From the NCBI GenBank assembly GCA_003990745.1, contig RBNI01005684.1:1-12260 (forward strand): 12,260 nucleotides of DNA, written 5' to 3'. The DNA comes from Jimgerdemannia flammicorona (Eukaryota > Mucoromycota > Endogonomycetes > Endogonales > Endogonaceae). Below the pieces are notes generated by a model that saw only the letters and a list, made by a program, of their open reading frames with translations, was not told the origin of the DNA and ran no database searches. Made by a program: the position numbers and the translations under genes. Positions 1 through 7,590 of this stretch are shown here, in pieces (the first letter of the stretch is position 1; each line of letters starts with the position of its first letter).

Positions 1-32
1 CCCCCCCCAATATATATATATATATATATATT
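1..32. repeat. C8 plus (AT)n simple repeat at window edge
   Basis: Eight C residues are followed by about twelve AT dinucleotides. This is low-complexity sequence with no coding signal. Its place at the very start, matched by a poly-A run at the very end, suggests the sequence stops where assembly failed. Confidence 0.9.
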
Positions 33-490
33 GAGTTCTCGTCAACAAACCAATTCTTCGCCTGGTCACATATAGAGAGAGTGTACATTGTAAACATAGA
101 TAGCCTTTCATTGAAAATGGATCGATATATAACAGCACATATTTCAGGTTGATAATGAAGCGTATGTGGACGATACTATAGGGATCGATGATTCATATGG
201 GCAGGCTTCGGAGAGACTAGCCATGGTGTTAATACGAAGTCAATTATATCGTATCTCCGACCATCTTCACTACCCCTCCCTAAAAGGCTAAGACAAGCAG
301 ATAATTACCATGCTCCATGATCAAGTTCAAGGGTTGGGAGAGTGATACCCTTCAATGTGAAGGACGTACATAATCGCAAAAACAATCCCATTTTTCGCTA
401 TAGGCCAGCCCTACCACCACCGTTATCTCGGAAGAATAGGCTTTTGCAAGGAGGGATTGCGCATTGTTATGTACAGGAAAAAGAAAAAGC
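33..490. other. Stretch without a recognisable gene
   Basis: No frame on either strand gives a convincing protein. The open frame starting near 342 on the plus strand runs into lysine codons made by poly-A and has no family resemblance. No tRNA-like or rRNA-like structure was seen. It lies downstream of the minus-strand DUF4604 gene and probably includes that gene's 3' flank. Confidence 0.5.
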
Positions 491-536
491 AAAGACTTGG
501 TCTAATATAAATACACGGAATAATCATCAACAAAAG

Positions 537-579
<43 letters not shown>

Positions 580-645
580 AAAGACTTGGTATAAAAAAAA
601 AAAACGGAATAATCATCAAAAAAAGAGAAAAAAAAAAAAAAAAAA
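491..645. repeat. Imperfect direct repeat of ~50 bp, each copy followed by poly-A
   Basis: Copy 1 (about 491-540) and copy 2 (about 580-629) share the blocks AAAGACTTGGT and CGGAATAATCATCAA in the same order. Copy 1 runs into A(38) at 540-577, and copy 2 runs into a second A-rich tract of about 17 nt. In copy 2 the middle has become A-rich. The pattern fits a local duplication that included the A tract, or two tail ends of a poly-A-bearing element. No element body, target-site duplication or coding capacity was seen. Confidence 0.6.
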
Positions 646-685
646 GATGGAGTCGAGGGTTCGAGCTACAACACCAATCTTTCGA

Positions 686-1411
686 TCAATCTTCTTGATC
701 AAACGACAGCAGCCCTGCCCCCTTCAAGCCCTTCTTTTTTTCCTTCTTGGTTACATTGTTTCCTGTATCCTCGCCCTTTTTCTTTTTTGTCTTCTCATCT
801 CCATTTCTTTCTTCCTTTTCATCGCCTTGTTTTCGCTTCTTGCCCAACTTCTCTTTCATCTCCTCAATCTCTTGCGCCAAATCTTTAGCAGCATCAGTAT
901 CTTTTGCTTTGCTATTCTTAACCTCGCCCTTTTTTTTCGATTTGGGCCTGCGGAAAAGAATTTTGCCGTTGGCATCCACCGCCGGTACGTCTTCCTTGTC
1001 GGATTCTGAAGATTCCCCACCATCTTTTTTGATGGAATATGGTACAAACAGGAGGATACGCAGAGAGCAACAATTGAGATATCCGTACACCAACCACAAA
1101 AACGTGCAAGGAGAACGGGGCCTTGACTTACTGCCCGAATTTATAATCCAACTCTTCCCGTTTTTCTCCATGTGCTCTTGCACCTGGTCCTCACTTAGAT
1201 GCTTCCCCTCCTTCATCACCACTATCTGTGCGCCGTCGATCTCGTCCTGTTCGTCATAGTCGTCTTCATCGCCTGAGTCAATGCGGAACTTCTCCTGCTC
1301 TGGAGGGCGGATCTGTTCCTTCTCCATCATGGCCTGCAGAAAGGGAGGTACTTTGCGGACATACTCGAGGCCCTTGTTAATCTGGTATGGGGTGTGTTGT
1401 TTCGGTGGCAT
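686..1411 (-). CDS. DUF4604 domain protein (KIAA1143-like), two exons
   Basis: The exons are 1411-1132 and 1023-686. A 108-bp intron (1131-1024, GTAAGT donor, phase 1) separates them, giving 205 residues. The order of short motifs fits DUF4604: an N-terminal aromatic/basic stretch with YVRKVPPFL (residues about 17-25), an acidic segment, AQIVVMKEGKHLSEDQV, then GKILFRRPK, a long Lys/Glu-rich region and the C-terminal LLSFDQED. The human relative KIAA1143 has the same elements and ends in a similar LLSFD motif. No enzymatic motif, signal peptide or membrane segment is visible. The charged, probably disordered tail suggests a nuclear protein, which is inference. The function is not established. 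The intron length is a multiple of three and it contains no stop, so unspliced RNA would encode a 241-residue form. The start is the first ATG, 54 bp from a TGACGTCA site. Confidence 0.85.
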   Translation of the reverse strand: MPPKQHTPYQINKGLEYVRKVPPFLQAMMEKEQIRPPEQEKFRIDSGDEDDYDEQDEIDGAQIVVMKEGKHLSEDQVQEHMEKNGKSWIINSGSKSRPRSPCTFLWLVYGYLNCCSLRILLFVPYSIKKDGGESSESDKEDVPAVDANGKILFRRPKSKKKGEVKNSKAKDTDAAKDLAQEIEEMKEKLGKKRKQGDEKEERNGDEKTKKKKGEDTGNNVTKKEKKKGLKGAGLLSFDQED

Positions 1412-1464
1412 GGCGATATTTGGTTATGCAGCAGTCTCGATGACGCCAATAAATATGCTGTAGA

Positions 1465-1472
1465 TGACGTCA
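1465..1472. promoter_or_regulatory. CRE/ATF-type palindrome TGACGTCA upstream of the DUF4604 gene
   Basis: A perfect 8-bp palindrome lies 54-61 bp before the DUF4604 start codon. This octamer is the classical binding site of CREB/ATF bZIP factors. A CCAAT pentamer lies at 1446-1450 between it and the start. Use as a promoter element is inferred from position and from recurrence upstream of the other genes here. Confidence 0.55.
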
Positions 1473-2098
1473 GCCTGAAATTTAGGGTGTACCCCTGAAA
1501 CGACATTTAAAAACTCTCAACAGTTTTTTTTTTCTCCAAAACCACCAGGGTCAGGCGCAAGTTCGGGACGAGACAGACGTCGAGGCCATCACGAACTTGT
1601 CGTTTGAGTTAGTTTTTCGCTCGCAACCATTGGGAATGGCGAGGGTAAATGGTTAAACCTGGTAGAGCATCTCTCGAGCCTGTTTTGCGGGCGGCGTACC
1701 CTTTTCTTCATGGAACGCACGTTCATGGCCTGATCGGACATATCATTCCTTATAAGAAAAAAACAGTGCTGTAATAAGTCCTTCTAGTACGTGTACGTCT
1801 TTTAGCCTAAGAGTCGAATGTTTTTTTCAGTTTTAGCATACTATTGTTGCTGTTGATATATGTGAATATATATTAGTATAGTTTGATTGCATCTAGAATC
1901 AGGCAGTAAAAGTTATCACCTTAGAGAAGTTGAAGTTGACGAGTCGCTTGTGATTGAAGAGTTGGTGGTACGATGCTCCTGGATTGCCTCTCATGGGGAA
2001 GGGGAATATTAGTCTGGTCGAACGAAAAAGGTTCCAGATCAACGTCGATATAATAACGTTGCCGTGATCATCCATTTTTCAAACTGAGCGTCTGTCTA
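1473..2098. other. Intergenic stretch, no gene supported
   Basis: A short open plus-strand segment (about 1540-1640) ends at a GTAAAT splice-donor-like site but has no convincing partner exon. A T-rich run followed by CAG near 1825-1832 looks like a splice acceptor without a coding exon after it. The rest is AT-rich and broken by stops. These could be parts of an untranslated or noncoding transcript; nothing more can be said. Confidence 0.4.
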
Positions 2099-2409
2099 AT
2101 GAAGGCGCGGGTGATAATGAATGAGGAAGGTGTCAAGGTATATAGGAAGAAGATTTGCATCTGAATCGGATGCCGTGATCTTCACAACTCTATTGCCAGC
2201 AGACTACCCAACAAACATGGACAAGAACGATAGAAGCCTCACAACTTGATACGGAACACATCTCCGCAGCCACCGCAGCCACCGAAGCTGCCTTGCTCAC
2301 TGAATCTAACCGTCTCGGATTCCCTCTTCGATCCACTGAAAAGGTAATGGTTATGTCAATGATCTCCTCGGCCCTTCGAGTTACCACTGACGTACATAAA
2401 CGCATGTGA
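2099..2409 (+). other. Candidate small two-exon coding segment, unrecognised
   Basis: An ATG at 2099 opens 13 codons to AAG before a GTATAT donor (2138). After a 65-bp gap ending in a tandem CAGCAG acceptor (2197-2202), the same phase continues for 47 codons from 2203 to 2343. Codon choice there resembles the real exons, including the run SAATAATEAALLTESNRL. Reading on without a second intron adds 21 codons and stops at 2407-2409, for 81 residues in total. If the GTAATG at 2344 is used as a donor with the CAG at about 2423, the frame stops four codons later. I do not recognise the product. It could be chance. Confidence 0.2.
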
Positions 2410-2944
2410 TATTTCCATGCACAGGTTTACGGTTGACGCTGCCTTTCCTCGGCCCGTTCGCTCACCATATGCGCACGGTCAGTCCCAGTGCCGAAGAGAC
2501 AATTGTTTTAACATCATCGGAGTCGAATTGATCGTACAGGATTTCCAGTAGATGTACCAAAGTTGACAGTTGAGCGGTCAAAGTGTGTCCTATAAATCGT
2601 TTCGGAGATTGTAAAGATTACGGGAGGGAGGCGTGTGTGATGTGCGGGGGAGGCTGAAGATGGGGGAGAGCGCTTGATGAAGAGAAGAAAGGGTCGGAGA
2701 AGCAAGACGCGGTTGTGAAAGAGAGTCTTTGGACGAGAATGATGGATGCCATTTTGTGGCGAGAAACCATGTGCCACCTGTGAGTGATGAATTAGAGAAG
2801 TATAATTATTTTACTAAACAATGTCCAATTAGCCATTTCAGAAATTGAATGGAGCATTTGTTGGTAGTAAATAGAGGCTGAGCATTTTATAGATATTTGA
2901 GGATACAGCCTCCAGCTTCGTTGAAGTCGCCGACGTCCAAATTA
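2410..2944. other. Intergenic stretch with one coding-like fragment
   Basis: A plus-strand open segment from about 2660 to 2783 encodes a charged peptide ending in WRETMCHL and a TGA. It has an in-frame stop just upstream and could not be joined in frame to the candidate exon at 2203-2343. The opposite-strand open frame (2777-2514) is Pro/Ser/Arg-rich and looks like a shadow. No confident gene. Confidence 0.35.
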
Positions 2945-2952
2945 TGACGTCA
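2945..2952. promoter_or_regulatory. CRE/ATF-type palindrome TGACGTCA upstream of SGF73
   Basis: A second perfect TGACGTCA octamer lies 299-306 bp before the SGF73 start codon, in a gene-free stretch. The larger distance leaves room for a 5' untranslated region. Regulatory use is inferred. Confidence 0.45.
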
Positions 2953-3250
2953 TCCTACCACGGTTGGTGCAGTGTAGTGTGAGCTTTCCTTCTGCTTCTT
3001 GAACGGCCACAAAGGCCGCCAGAGGTCCTACAGTAGCCTTCTTCTTGTTTTCACCAGCGTTGCCTTGGCTGCCACACGCTTTGCCAATTACATCGGACTC
3101 CTCTCTCTTATTCTGTTGCAATCGGTGTAAAAACCACTCATTCTTGTCTTACTCATCAAACTCAAACATCGGTTCAAAAAAGCACCCGTCTTTACTCTGC
3201 TGTTATAACTCTTGGTATTCACTCGCGTCGCACTTTGAAGTTGCGCGGTC

Positions 3251-4286
3251 ATGTCTGCACATGGAGGTGCCAAAAAACACGGTGGGTTATTCATAAGGAA
3301 TTCTTACAGTAGACTTTAGTATTCACCAACTATTCTCGTTGACCAGTGTAGTTATGTCTTTATGTCTTATAGAAGGCTTCTCCGAAGAGCAACAGACCGC
3401 TTTGGACGAGAAGAGCGAGAAAATCGAGCGTTTGCAGACAGGTTAGTCATCATCTCCTGTCCCCTTGTCCTTATGTCTCTTGCGTCCGCGTAGCGATACG
3501 ACTTTTTTTCTATTGTGGCACAGACCCTACCTAATACCTCTTGCCAACAACCACTGTGACTCGTTCCCACCACCCAGCAATTGAAGAACTTGCGAAACCT
3601 TTAGCTAATACTCAGGGATCTGCGAGCTGGTCGTCACTTGTTACGCCCTCTACTCTGGCCGTATTTCAAGAGGACACACATTGGGAACGTATCGTCGCGA
3701 CTCCACGGACATCAAAAACCGACATTACTGCCTTGATGACCCTTGTACCAGAGAAGTCATCGTGGAAGAACTTACTGGAGCTGGAAGGTAAGTAAGAACA
3801 TGATGTCGCATGGCCCACGAACTGGGCGGGATTATTATCACTTGGTCATTAAGCCGATTGGCTCATGAAGGCTCGTTTATTGTCTTGTCTAGACGACGAT
3901 GATGGCGCAGACAATGCGAATGGTGGATCCCAATTACCGTCTCCGACAGTCTCGAAGCTAGCCTATAGTGATATCCTTTCGAATAATGATTTTTGTCAAT
4001 TATGAATGGTATTGTCGGAGAACGTTCGCTTTATCTTGTTTGCCTTACGGTATCCTTAATTCCCATGCACAAATGAAAACCTATGGCGCTATGCCGTTGG
4101 AAGAGGAAAACTTAGTGGTTAAATGTAATGCTTGTAAAAAGCCTGTGTTGGCCAGTAACTTTTCAAAGCACGTCGGTAAGTTTAGGTGAACGAATTCCGC
4201 GGCAGGAAAACCTGGGAGCGGAGAAGGCTGTCGTCAAAACCAGCATACCCGGGAGTCGGCCACGATTGTACGTCCAAACTCACTGG

Positions 4287-4318
<32 letters not shown>

Positions 4319-5635
4319 CCTTCCCTCAAACCATTCAGATAATTGCGGCAAATCGAAACCGGAAGTGCCCCCGCTGACGGACGGTGGCGGCAGCCAACTT
4401 AGCGCGAGGGATTCCGACGCTTCGCAGGATACGGAAGCGCCGCCCGTGGTGAAAAGGGAAAAGCCCAATCCAAAGAAGCGGAAAAACTCGGCCGCGTCGA
4501 TCGCTTCTGATGGTATTATTGCAAGCTTTCGATATTGGGCAGGGGCTTGAATCAAAGCAGCTGTTCTACCTCTTCTGTGTGTGTGTGTGCGTGTGTATTG
4601 CGGGGGGGGGATGTGATTTCTTTGATATTTTATTTTTGAAACATGACTTTATCAATGGTGCTGACACACGCATGGGTATATTCCACAACACAGCCTCTGA
4701 AGCCGCATTTTCTGTCCCTGCAAAACGACCGCCTACTCAAACTGCCGACAAACCGCCGCCAGAGAAAAAACAGAAGGTGAAAAAAGAGAAACCAAAACCG
4801 ACACCCAAGGTCAAGGGTATGTATCATCCAAGACCATCCTTGTTCGCGCTGTGGGAAAACTGAGATATTGAATTGACATGCATCTCTATTTCCACGACAA
4901 TCAGCGCCCATCGACCTTGACAAGCAATGCGGCGTCATATCAGGTCCGAACAACATGCAGTGTACGCGTTCGCTCACATGTAAGAGCCATTCAATGGGTG
5001 CTAAACGCGCGGTCATGGGTCGATCACAACTATACGACGTGCTTCTGTCAGCGTACCAAAAGAAATCCATCGGGCGTCCACAAAGTAGGTATCATATAGG
5101 ATTACATTTTATTTACGAATCGGCAATCTGTGTTTTTCTGACGTTTGGCGTGTATTATCGGAACACAGACAATGCGGTACTCGGTAGCGATAAGAAACCG
5201 CTGGACGGAATGCCGGACGGAGGTACACACGCACACAATGGCAATGCCACAGGCGGCGTCGGTGTGGGTGTTGGCGACAAGGAGGATGCCGCATTGGACT
5301 CAGACGAGGAGGCGAACGCAGTGCTCGACGCAATTCGACGCACGCGCCCCCAACCCCTGGCGGTGCGCCCCATGTTATTCGTGCGGCGGCGGAATCACTG
5401 CTTCCAGATCCGCGACATGCTACTTGACGCTATCACCCCGAGAGGAACCGTGACCGTGAAGCAGGAGAAGGGATTGGACAGTCTGCATGGTGCTGTGGCG
5501 GGGGTGGCCGCCGGGGCTGGGAGTGGGGTTGGAGGGGCAATGAACAATGGCCGTATGCCGAATGGCACTGTGGGAAGTACGGGCCCGAATGCGGTGGAGC
5601 AAGCGCTGTTGGAAAATAGCAGGTTGACAGGTTAA
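3251..5635 (+). CDS. SGF73: SAGA deubiquitinase-module subunit Sgf73 / ataxin-7, nine exons
   Basis: The exons are 3251-3281, 3376-3441, 3578-3787, 3893-3970, 4071-4175, 4339-4512, 4694-4816, 4905-5084 and 5169-5635, giving 477 residues. Sgf73/ataxin-7 anchors the Ubp8-Sgf11-Sus1 deubiquitinase to SAGA in the nucleus, where the module removes ubiquitin from histone H2B. Visible domains: a C-x2-C-x11-H-x3-C zinc finger (Cys147, Cys150, His162, Cys166) preceded by MKTYGAMPL; a basic low-complexity linker with nuclear-localisation-like PKKRK; and the SCA7 domain (about 263-323) with Cys271, Cys282, Cys288 and His291 and the signature SLTCKSHSMGAKRAV. A fungal Sgf73-type tail follows, with PQPLAVRPMLFVRRR and RDMLLDAI, then a Gly-rich end. 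Exon 8 encodes the SCA7 domain almost exactly. All eight introns are phase 1, and intron 4 is U12-type. Exon 1 is the least certain: it is short and has no conserved residues to confirm it. Intron 1 ends in TAGAAG, allowing an extra Glu. Confidence 0.92.
3971..4070 (+). other. U12-type (AT-AC) spliceosomal intron in SGF73
   Basis: This 100-bp intron starts with ATATCCTTT, a perfect match to the U12-type AT-AC 5' splice site. It ends with AC, and carries TCCTTAAT at 4053-4060, a 7/8 match to the U12 branch site TCCTTAAC. The second A of the branch motif lies 11 nt from the intron end, within the short spacing typical of this class, and there is no long polypyrimidine tract. Splicing joins G (3970) to AA (4071-4072), makes a Glu codon and restores the frame into the conserved MKTYGAMPL motif. 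Unspliced sequence hits a TGA at 4003-4005. The best GT-AG alternative (GT at 3968 to AG at 4020) breaks the frame. Confidence 0.9.
4288..4318 (+). repeat. T(31) tract inside SGF73 intron 5
   Basis: A pure T run lies 20 nt before the acceptor CAG of intron 5 and is followed by a pyrimidine-rich segment. It forms an unusually long polypyrimidine tract. The exact length may be affected by sequencing error. Confidence 0.85.
4576..4610 (+). repeat. TG dinucleotide repeat and G(9) run in SGF73 intron 6
   Basis: A (TG)n microsatellite interrupted by one C is followed by a nine-G run at 4602-4610. Both sit inside intron 6 (4513-4693) and do not affect the protein. Confidence 0.85.
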
Positions 5636-5688
5636 ACACTGTGTAAATATTTCTATTGTATAATGTGTACCTATTCCCTTCAATTTTC

Positions 5689-5760
<72 letters not shown>

Positions 5761-6562
5761 CTCCTTGTTTTATCCTTGATGGTTGGGCTCTCTTTTCATT
5801 TTCATGTTGGCTTGCCTCAGGAGAAATGTTCTTGAAAATGCCACATATTGCGTACGAGAAGTATACGGATTAGCCATCATCTTGCAAGTAAACGTTCACT
5901 TTGATTCGAACTGTACTTTGCCGGTGGTTCCTCTCTCATTTTGCACATTTTTGTAATTCCATTTCTGCTTCCTGGGACAATGTTGACTTGGGGTGGCCAA
6001 CCAGCCACATTCTTACTGCTCATATAGATTGCCGATTATTGCAAAAGGTGATGGTGGTCGTCAATTCATCATTCTGTTTGATTCGTTTCTCTCGTGTCCT
6101 TTTGAGTTTGTATAGAGGTTTCGATCTCTGTGTCCGCTAGACCTGGTAATCAGTGTGCTGGGTAGTCAATGGCATATGTGCATCAAACTGTTGTTTATAG
6201 AGTCTGTAAAGTGGGAAGCCGCATTACAAAGAAGTGCGAACACTAACGCGTTCCTTGACTGTGCTGGTATTTATCGTTTGACCGTTCACTTGATTATATT
6301 TTCCCGTGTAAAAATATGAAGTGGTATGAAATTATAGGTATGCCAATAGAAAGAGTGAAAAAGAGAAATGAAACACTAGACGCGATTTACAAAGTGGTGT
6401 CAACCAGTACAGACAAATCATGTCGGGTAATTGTTTGTGTTTAGGGACGCTTCAAAATGTGCTGAGCGGTCACCACTGTGGATGCTTGCGCTAAATAGTC
6501 CTCGGAAACTAGCTCTATATGCATCTACATAAACCAACGACGCAATTATACTCAGACTCACT
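5636..6562. other. Convergent 3' intergenic region between SGF73 and SUS1
   Basis: The two genes point at each other across 927 bp, so this stretch should hold both 3' untranslated regions and poly-A sites. AT-rich sequence follows each stop codon. An 79-codon open frame at 5901-6140 has Cys/Phe/Ser-rich composition and no recognisable motif, and is treated as chance. No tRNA or other structured RNA was recognised. Confidence 0.6.
5693..5760 (+). repeat. T(68) homopolymer tract
   Basis: Sixty-eight consecutive T residues begin 57 nt after the SGF73 stop codon. This is the longest of several A/T homopolymers here. It could be a simple-sequence expansion or the tail of a minus-strand poly-A insertion, but no element body was seen beside it. 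Confidence 0.9.
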
Positions 6563-7186
6563 TCACTCGTCTTTCAGATTCTCGTCGAGGAAGATCTTGA
6601 GCTGGCCCAGCAATTCTTTTTTGATATTATCGGCAACGGTGGCTAAAGAAACGTGGTTTCCGGTGACTTGGAATAAGTAAGGGGGCAAATAGCTGCGTGT
6701 ATCACGACGTTCACTTGCCATTAACAGGAACAAAAAAGAACCTTGTAGAAATAAAGAACGCGCGCAAAAAAGTGGAGTAATTGACGTTCGTTCTCCTACC
6801 TCTAGCATGATCTGATGTTTCCTCGACTAGCTCTGTCATTGTGACGTTTTCCACCCCTTTGGTCTTCATAGTGTCTTAAATGATTGATGACGGTGAATTA
6901 CGAGATAAGTTTGTCGAATGGATGCCGACATACCCATACAGCTTCGTACAAACCTCTGCAATATGAGTTTAGATTATCGTTCCAGCCAGTTTCCAGTAGC
7001 CGAGAGCGGAGCAATTCTAACAACCTTGGTCAATAAGGGAAAGGGGGGGGGCCGAGCGGTGAGTTGGTAGGTGGGGAGGGTGGCGATTTATTAATGTGGC
7101 GGGATGTACCTTTCCCTCTCTCCGGATTCGACAAATTTCTGACTAACTGCGGCCTTCAGTTTCTGGTGGTCGTGTTCAGCGGACAT
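6563..7186 (-). CDS. SUS1: Sus1/ENY2, shared SAGA deubiquitinase and TREX-2 subunit, four exons
   Basis: The exons are 7186-7110, 7024-6954, 6874-6800 and 6642-6563 (introns of 85, 79 and 157 bp, all GT-AG), giving 100 residues. This matches the family's usual 96-101. Sus1/ENY2 is a small all-helical nuclear protein that wraps around Sgf11 and Sgf73 in the SAGA deubiquitinase module and also binds Sac3 in the TREX-2 mRNA-export complex. Family motifs are clear: LKAAVSQKFVESGERER at the N-terminus, LLELLRSRLLETGWNDNL in exon 2, KGVENVTMTELVEE in exon 3, and TVADNIKKELLGQLKIFL in exon 4. Human ENY2 has the same order of segments (VKKELLQRIRTFL near its end). The exon 2 start after CCAAG was chosen because it alone keeps the frame and reproduces the conserved ERER-L-x-ELLR run. 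Alternative starts further into exon 4 are shadows of intron 3. Confidence 0.95.
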
Positions 7187-7586
7187 TGTGGTTAGAGAGG
7201 ATTAAGAGGATTTGAATGAGGAACCAAGCCACAAGGGGACGGGGATCCTGTGCCGTGTGACGTCACGGAATTTTTGTCCAACCAACGGTCGTCTGGTTAG
7301 GTTCCCTTTTGCCTGCAGCAGCACAACACGGCCTTTACTCTCCTCTCTCTTTTCCGGTTACGCGCTGATCCACCGGTCTGCTCCCCCTTATTCCCGTTTT
7401 ACCCGCTCGCCACCCCCGCTGCACGCCACTACCAGCTTTGACCACTCGCACTTTAATATCTAGAATTCAAAACCCGGTTTCCGCCCTAATTAATCTTTCG
7501 TGCCTTGTACGTCTTCGCTGTTCCTCGCCCACTCTCCTTCCTCCCTACCAACAAGTGCGCACGTGCACAATGCGCCGTTTCCAACT
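7187..7586. promoter_or_regulatory. Divergent SUS1/NOT1 promoter region
   Basis: Exactly 400 bp separate the start codons of SUS1 (minus) and NOT1 (plus), so both promoters and 5' leaders must share this stretch. The half beside NOT1 (about 7300-7580) is strongly pyrimidine-rich on the plus strand, as expected for an untranslated leader or a poly(dA:dT)/CT promoter. The half beside SUS1 contains a TGACGTCA site. Confidence 0.7.
7258..7265. promoter_or_regulatory. CRE/ATF-type palindrome TGACGTCA in the divergent promoter
   Basis: The third perfect octamer of the window lies 72-79 bp before the SUS1 start and 322-329 bp before the NOT1 start. Its distance to SUS1 is close to that of the DUF4604 site from its own start, which favours SUS1 as the main target. 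This is inference. Confidence 0.5.
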
Positions 7587-7590
7587 ATGA
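7570..7590 (+). promoter_or_regulatory. Short upstream ORF overlapping the NOT1 start (ATGA)
   Basis: An ATG at 7570 opens a six-codon frame (MRRFQL) whose TGA at 7588-7590 overlaps the NOT1 ATG at 7587-7589 as ATGA. If the leader covers it, ribosomes would finish the short frame on top of the main start, a layout that can lower initiation or make it depend on reinitiation. The transcription start is not known. Confidence 0.45.

Noticed and set aside
655..680. T-loop-like GGTTCGAGCT, possible tRNA
   Set aside because: No matching acceptor, D-arm or anticodon arm could be folded around it on either strand.
342..698. 118-codon plus-strand open frame rich in lysine
   Set aside because: Most of it is poly-A read as AAA codons. 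It has no family resemblance and overlaps the end of the real minus-strand gene.
1650..1700. GGTAGAGCA segment resembling a tRNA D-arm
   Set aside because: No T-arm B-box sequence follows at the required distance.
2514..2777. 87-codon minus-strand open frame
   Set aside because: Pro/Ser/Arg/His composition typical of a shadow frame, with no recognisable domain or splice partner.
3968..4020. A GT-AG intron (GTGATA donor to CGGAG acceptor) in place of the AT-AC intron in SGF73
   Set aside because: The donor leaves phase 1 but the acceptor needs phase 2, so the frame breaks. The donor is also poor, and the added residues do not resemble the family.
5901..6140. 79-codon plus-strand open frame in the convergent intergenic region
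   Set aside because: No motif or coding-like composition, and it lies in expected 3' untranslated sequence.
6643..6808. 81-codon minus-strand reading with an upstream start before SUS1 exon 4
   Set aside because: Its N-terminal half is intron 3 sequence. The spliced four-exon model reproduces the whole Sus1/ENY2 family sequence and length.
7500..7586. In-frame N-terminal extension of NOT1 from a GTG at 7500
   Set aside because: GTG is not an expected start in a eukaryotic nuclear gene. The segment is pyrimidine-rich leader-like sequence, and the ATG at 7587 fits the family.
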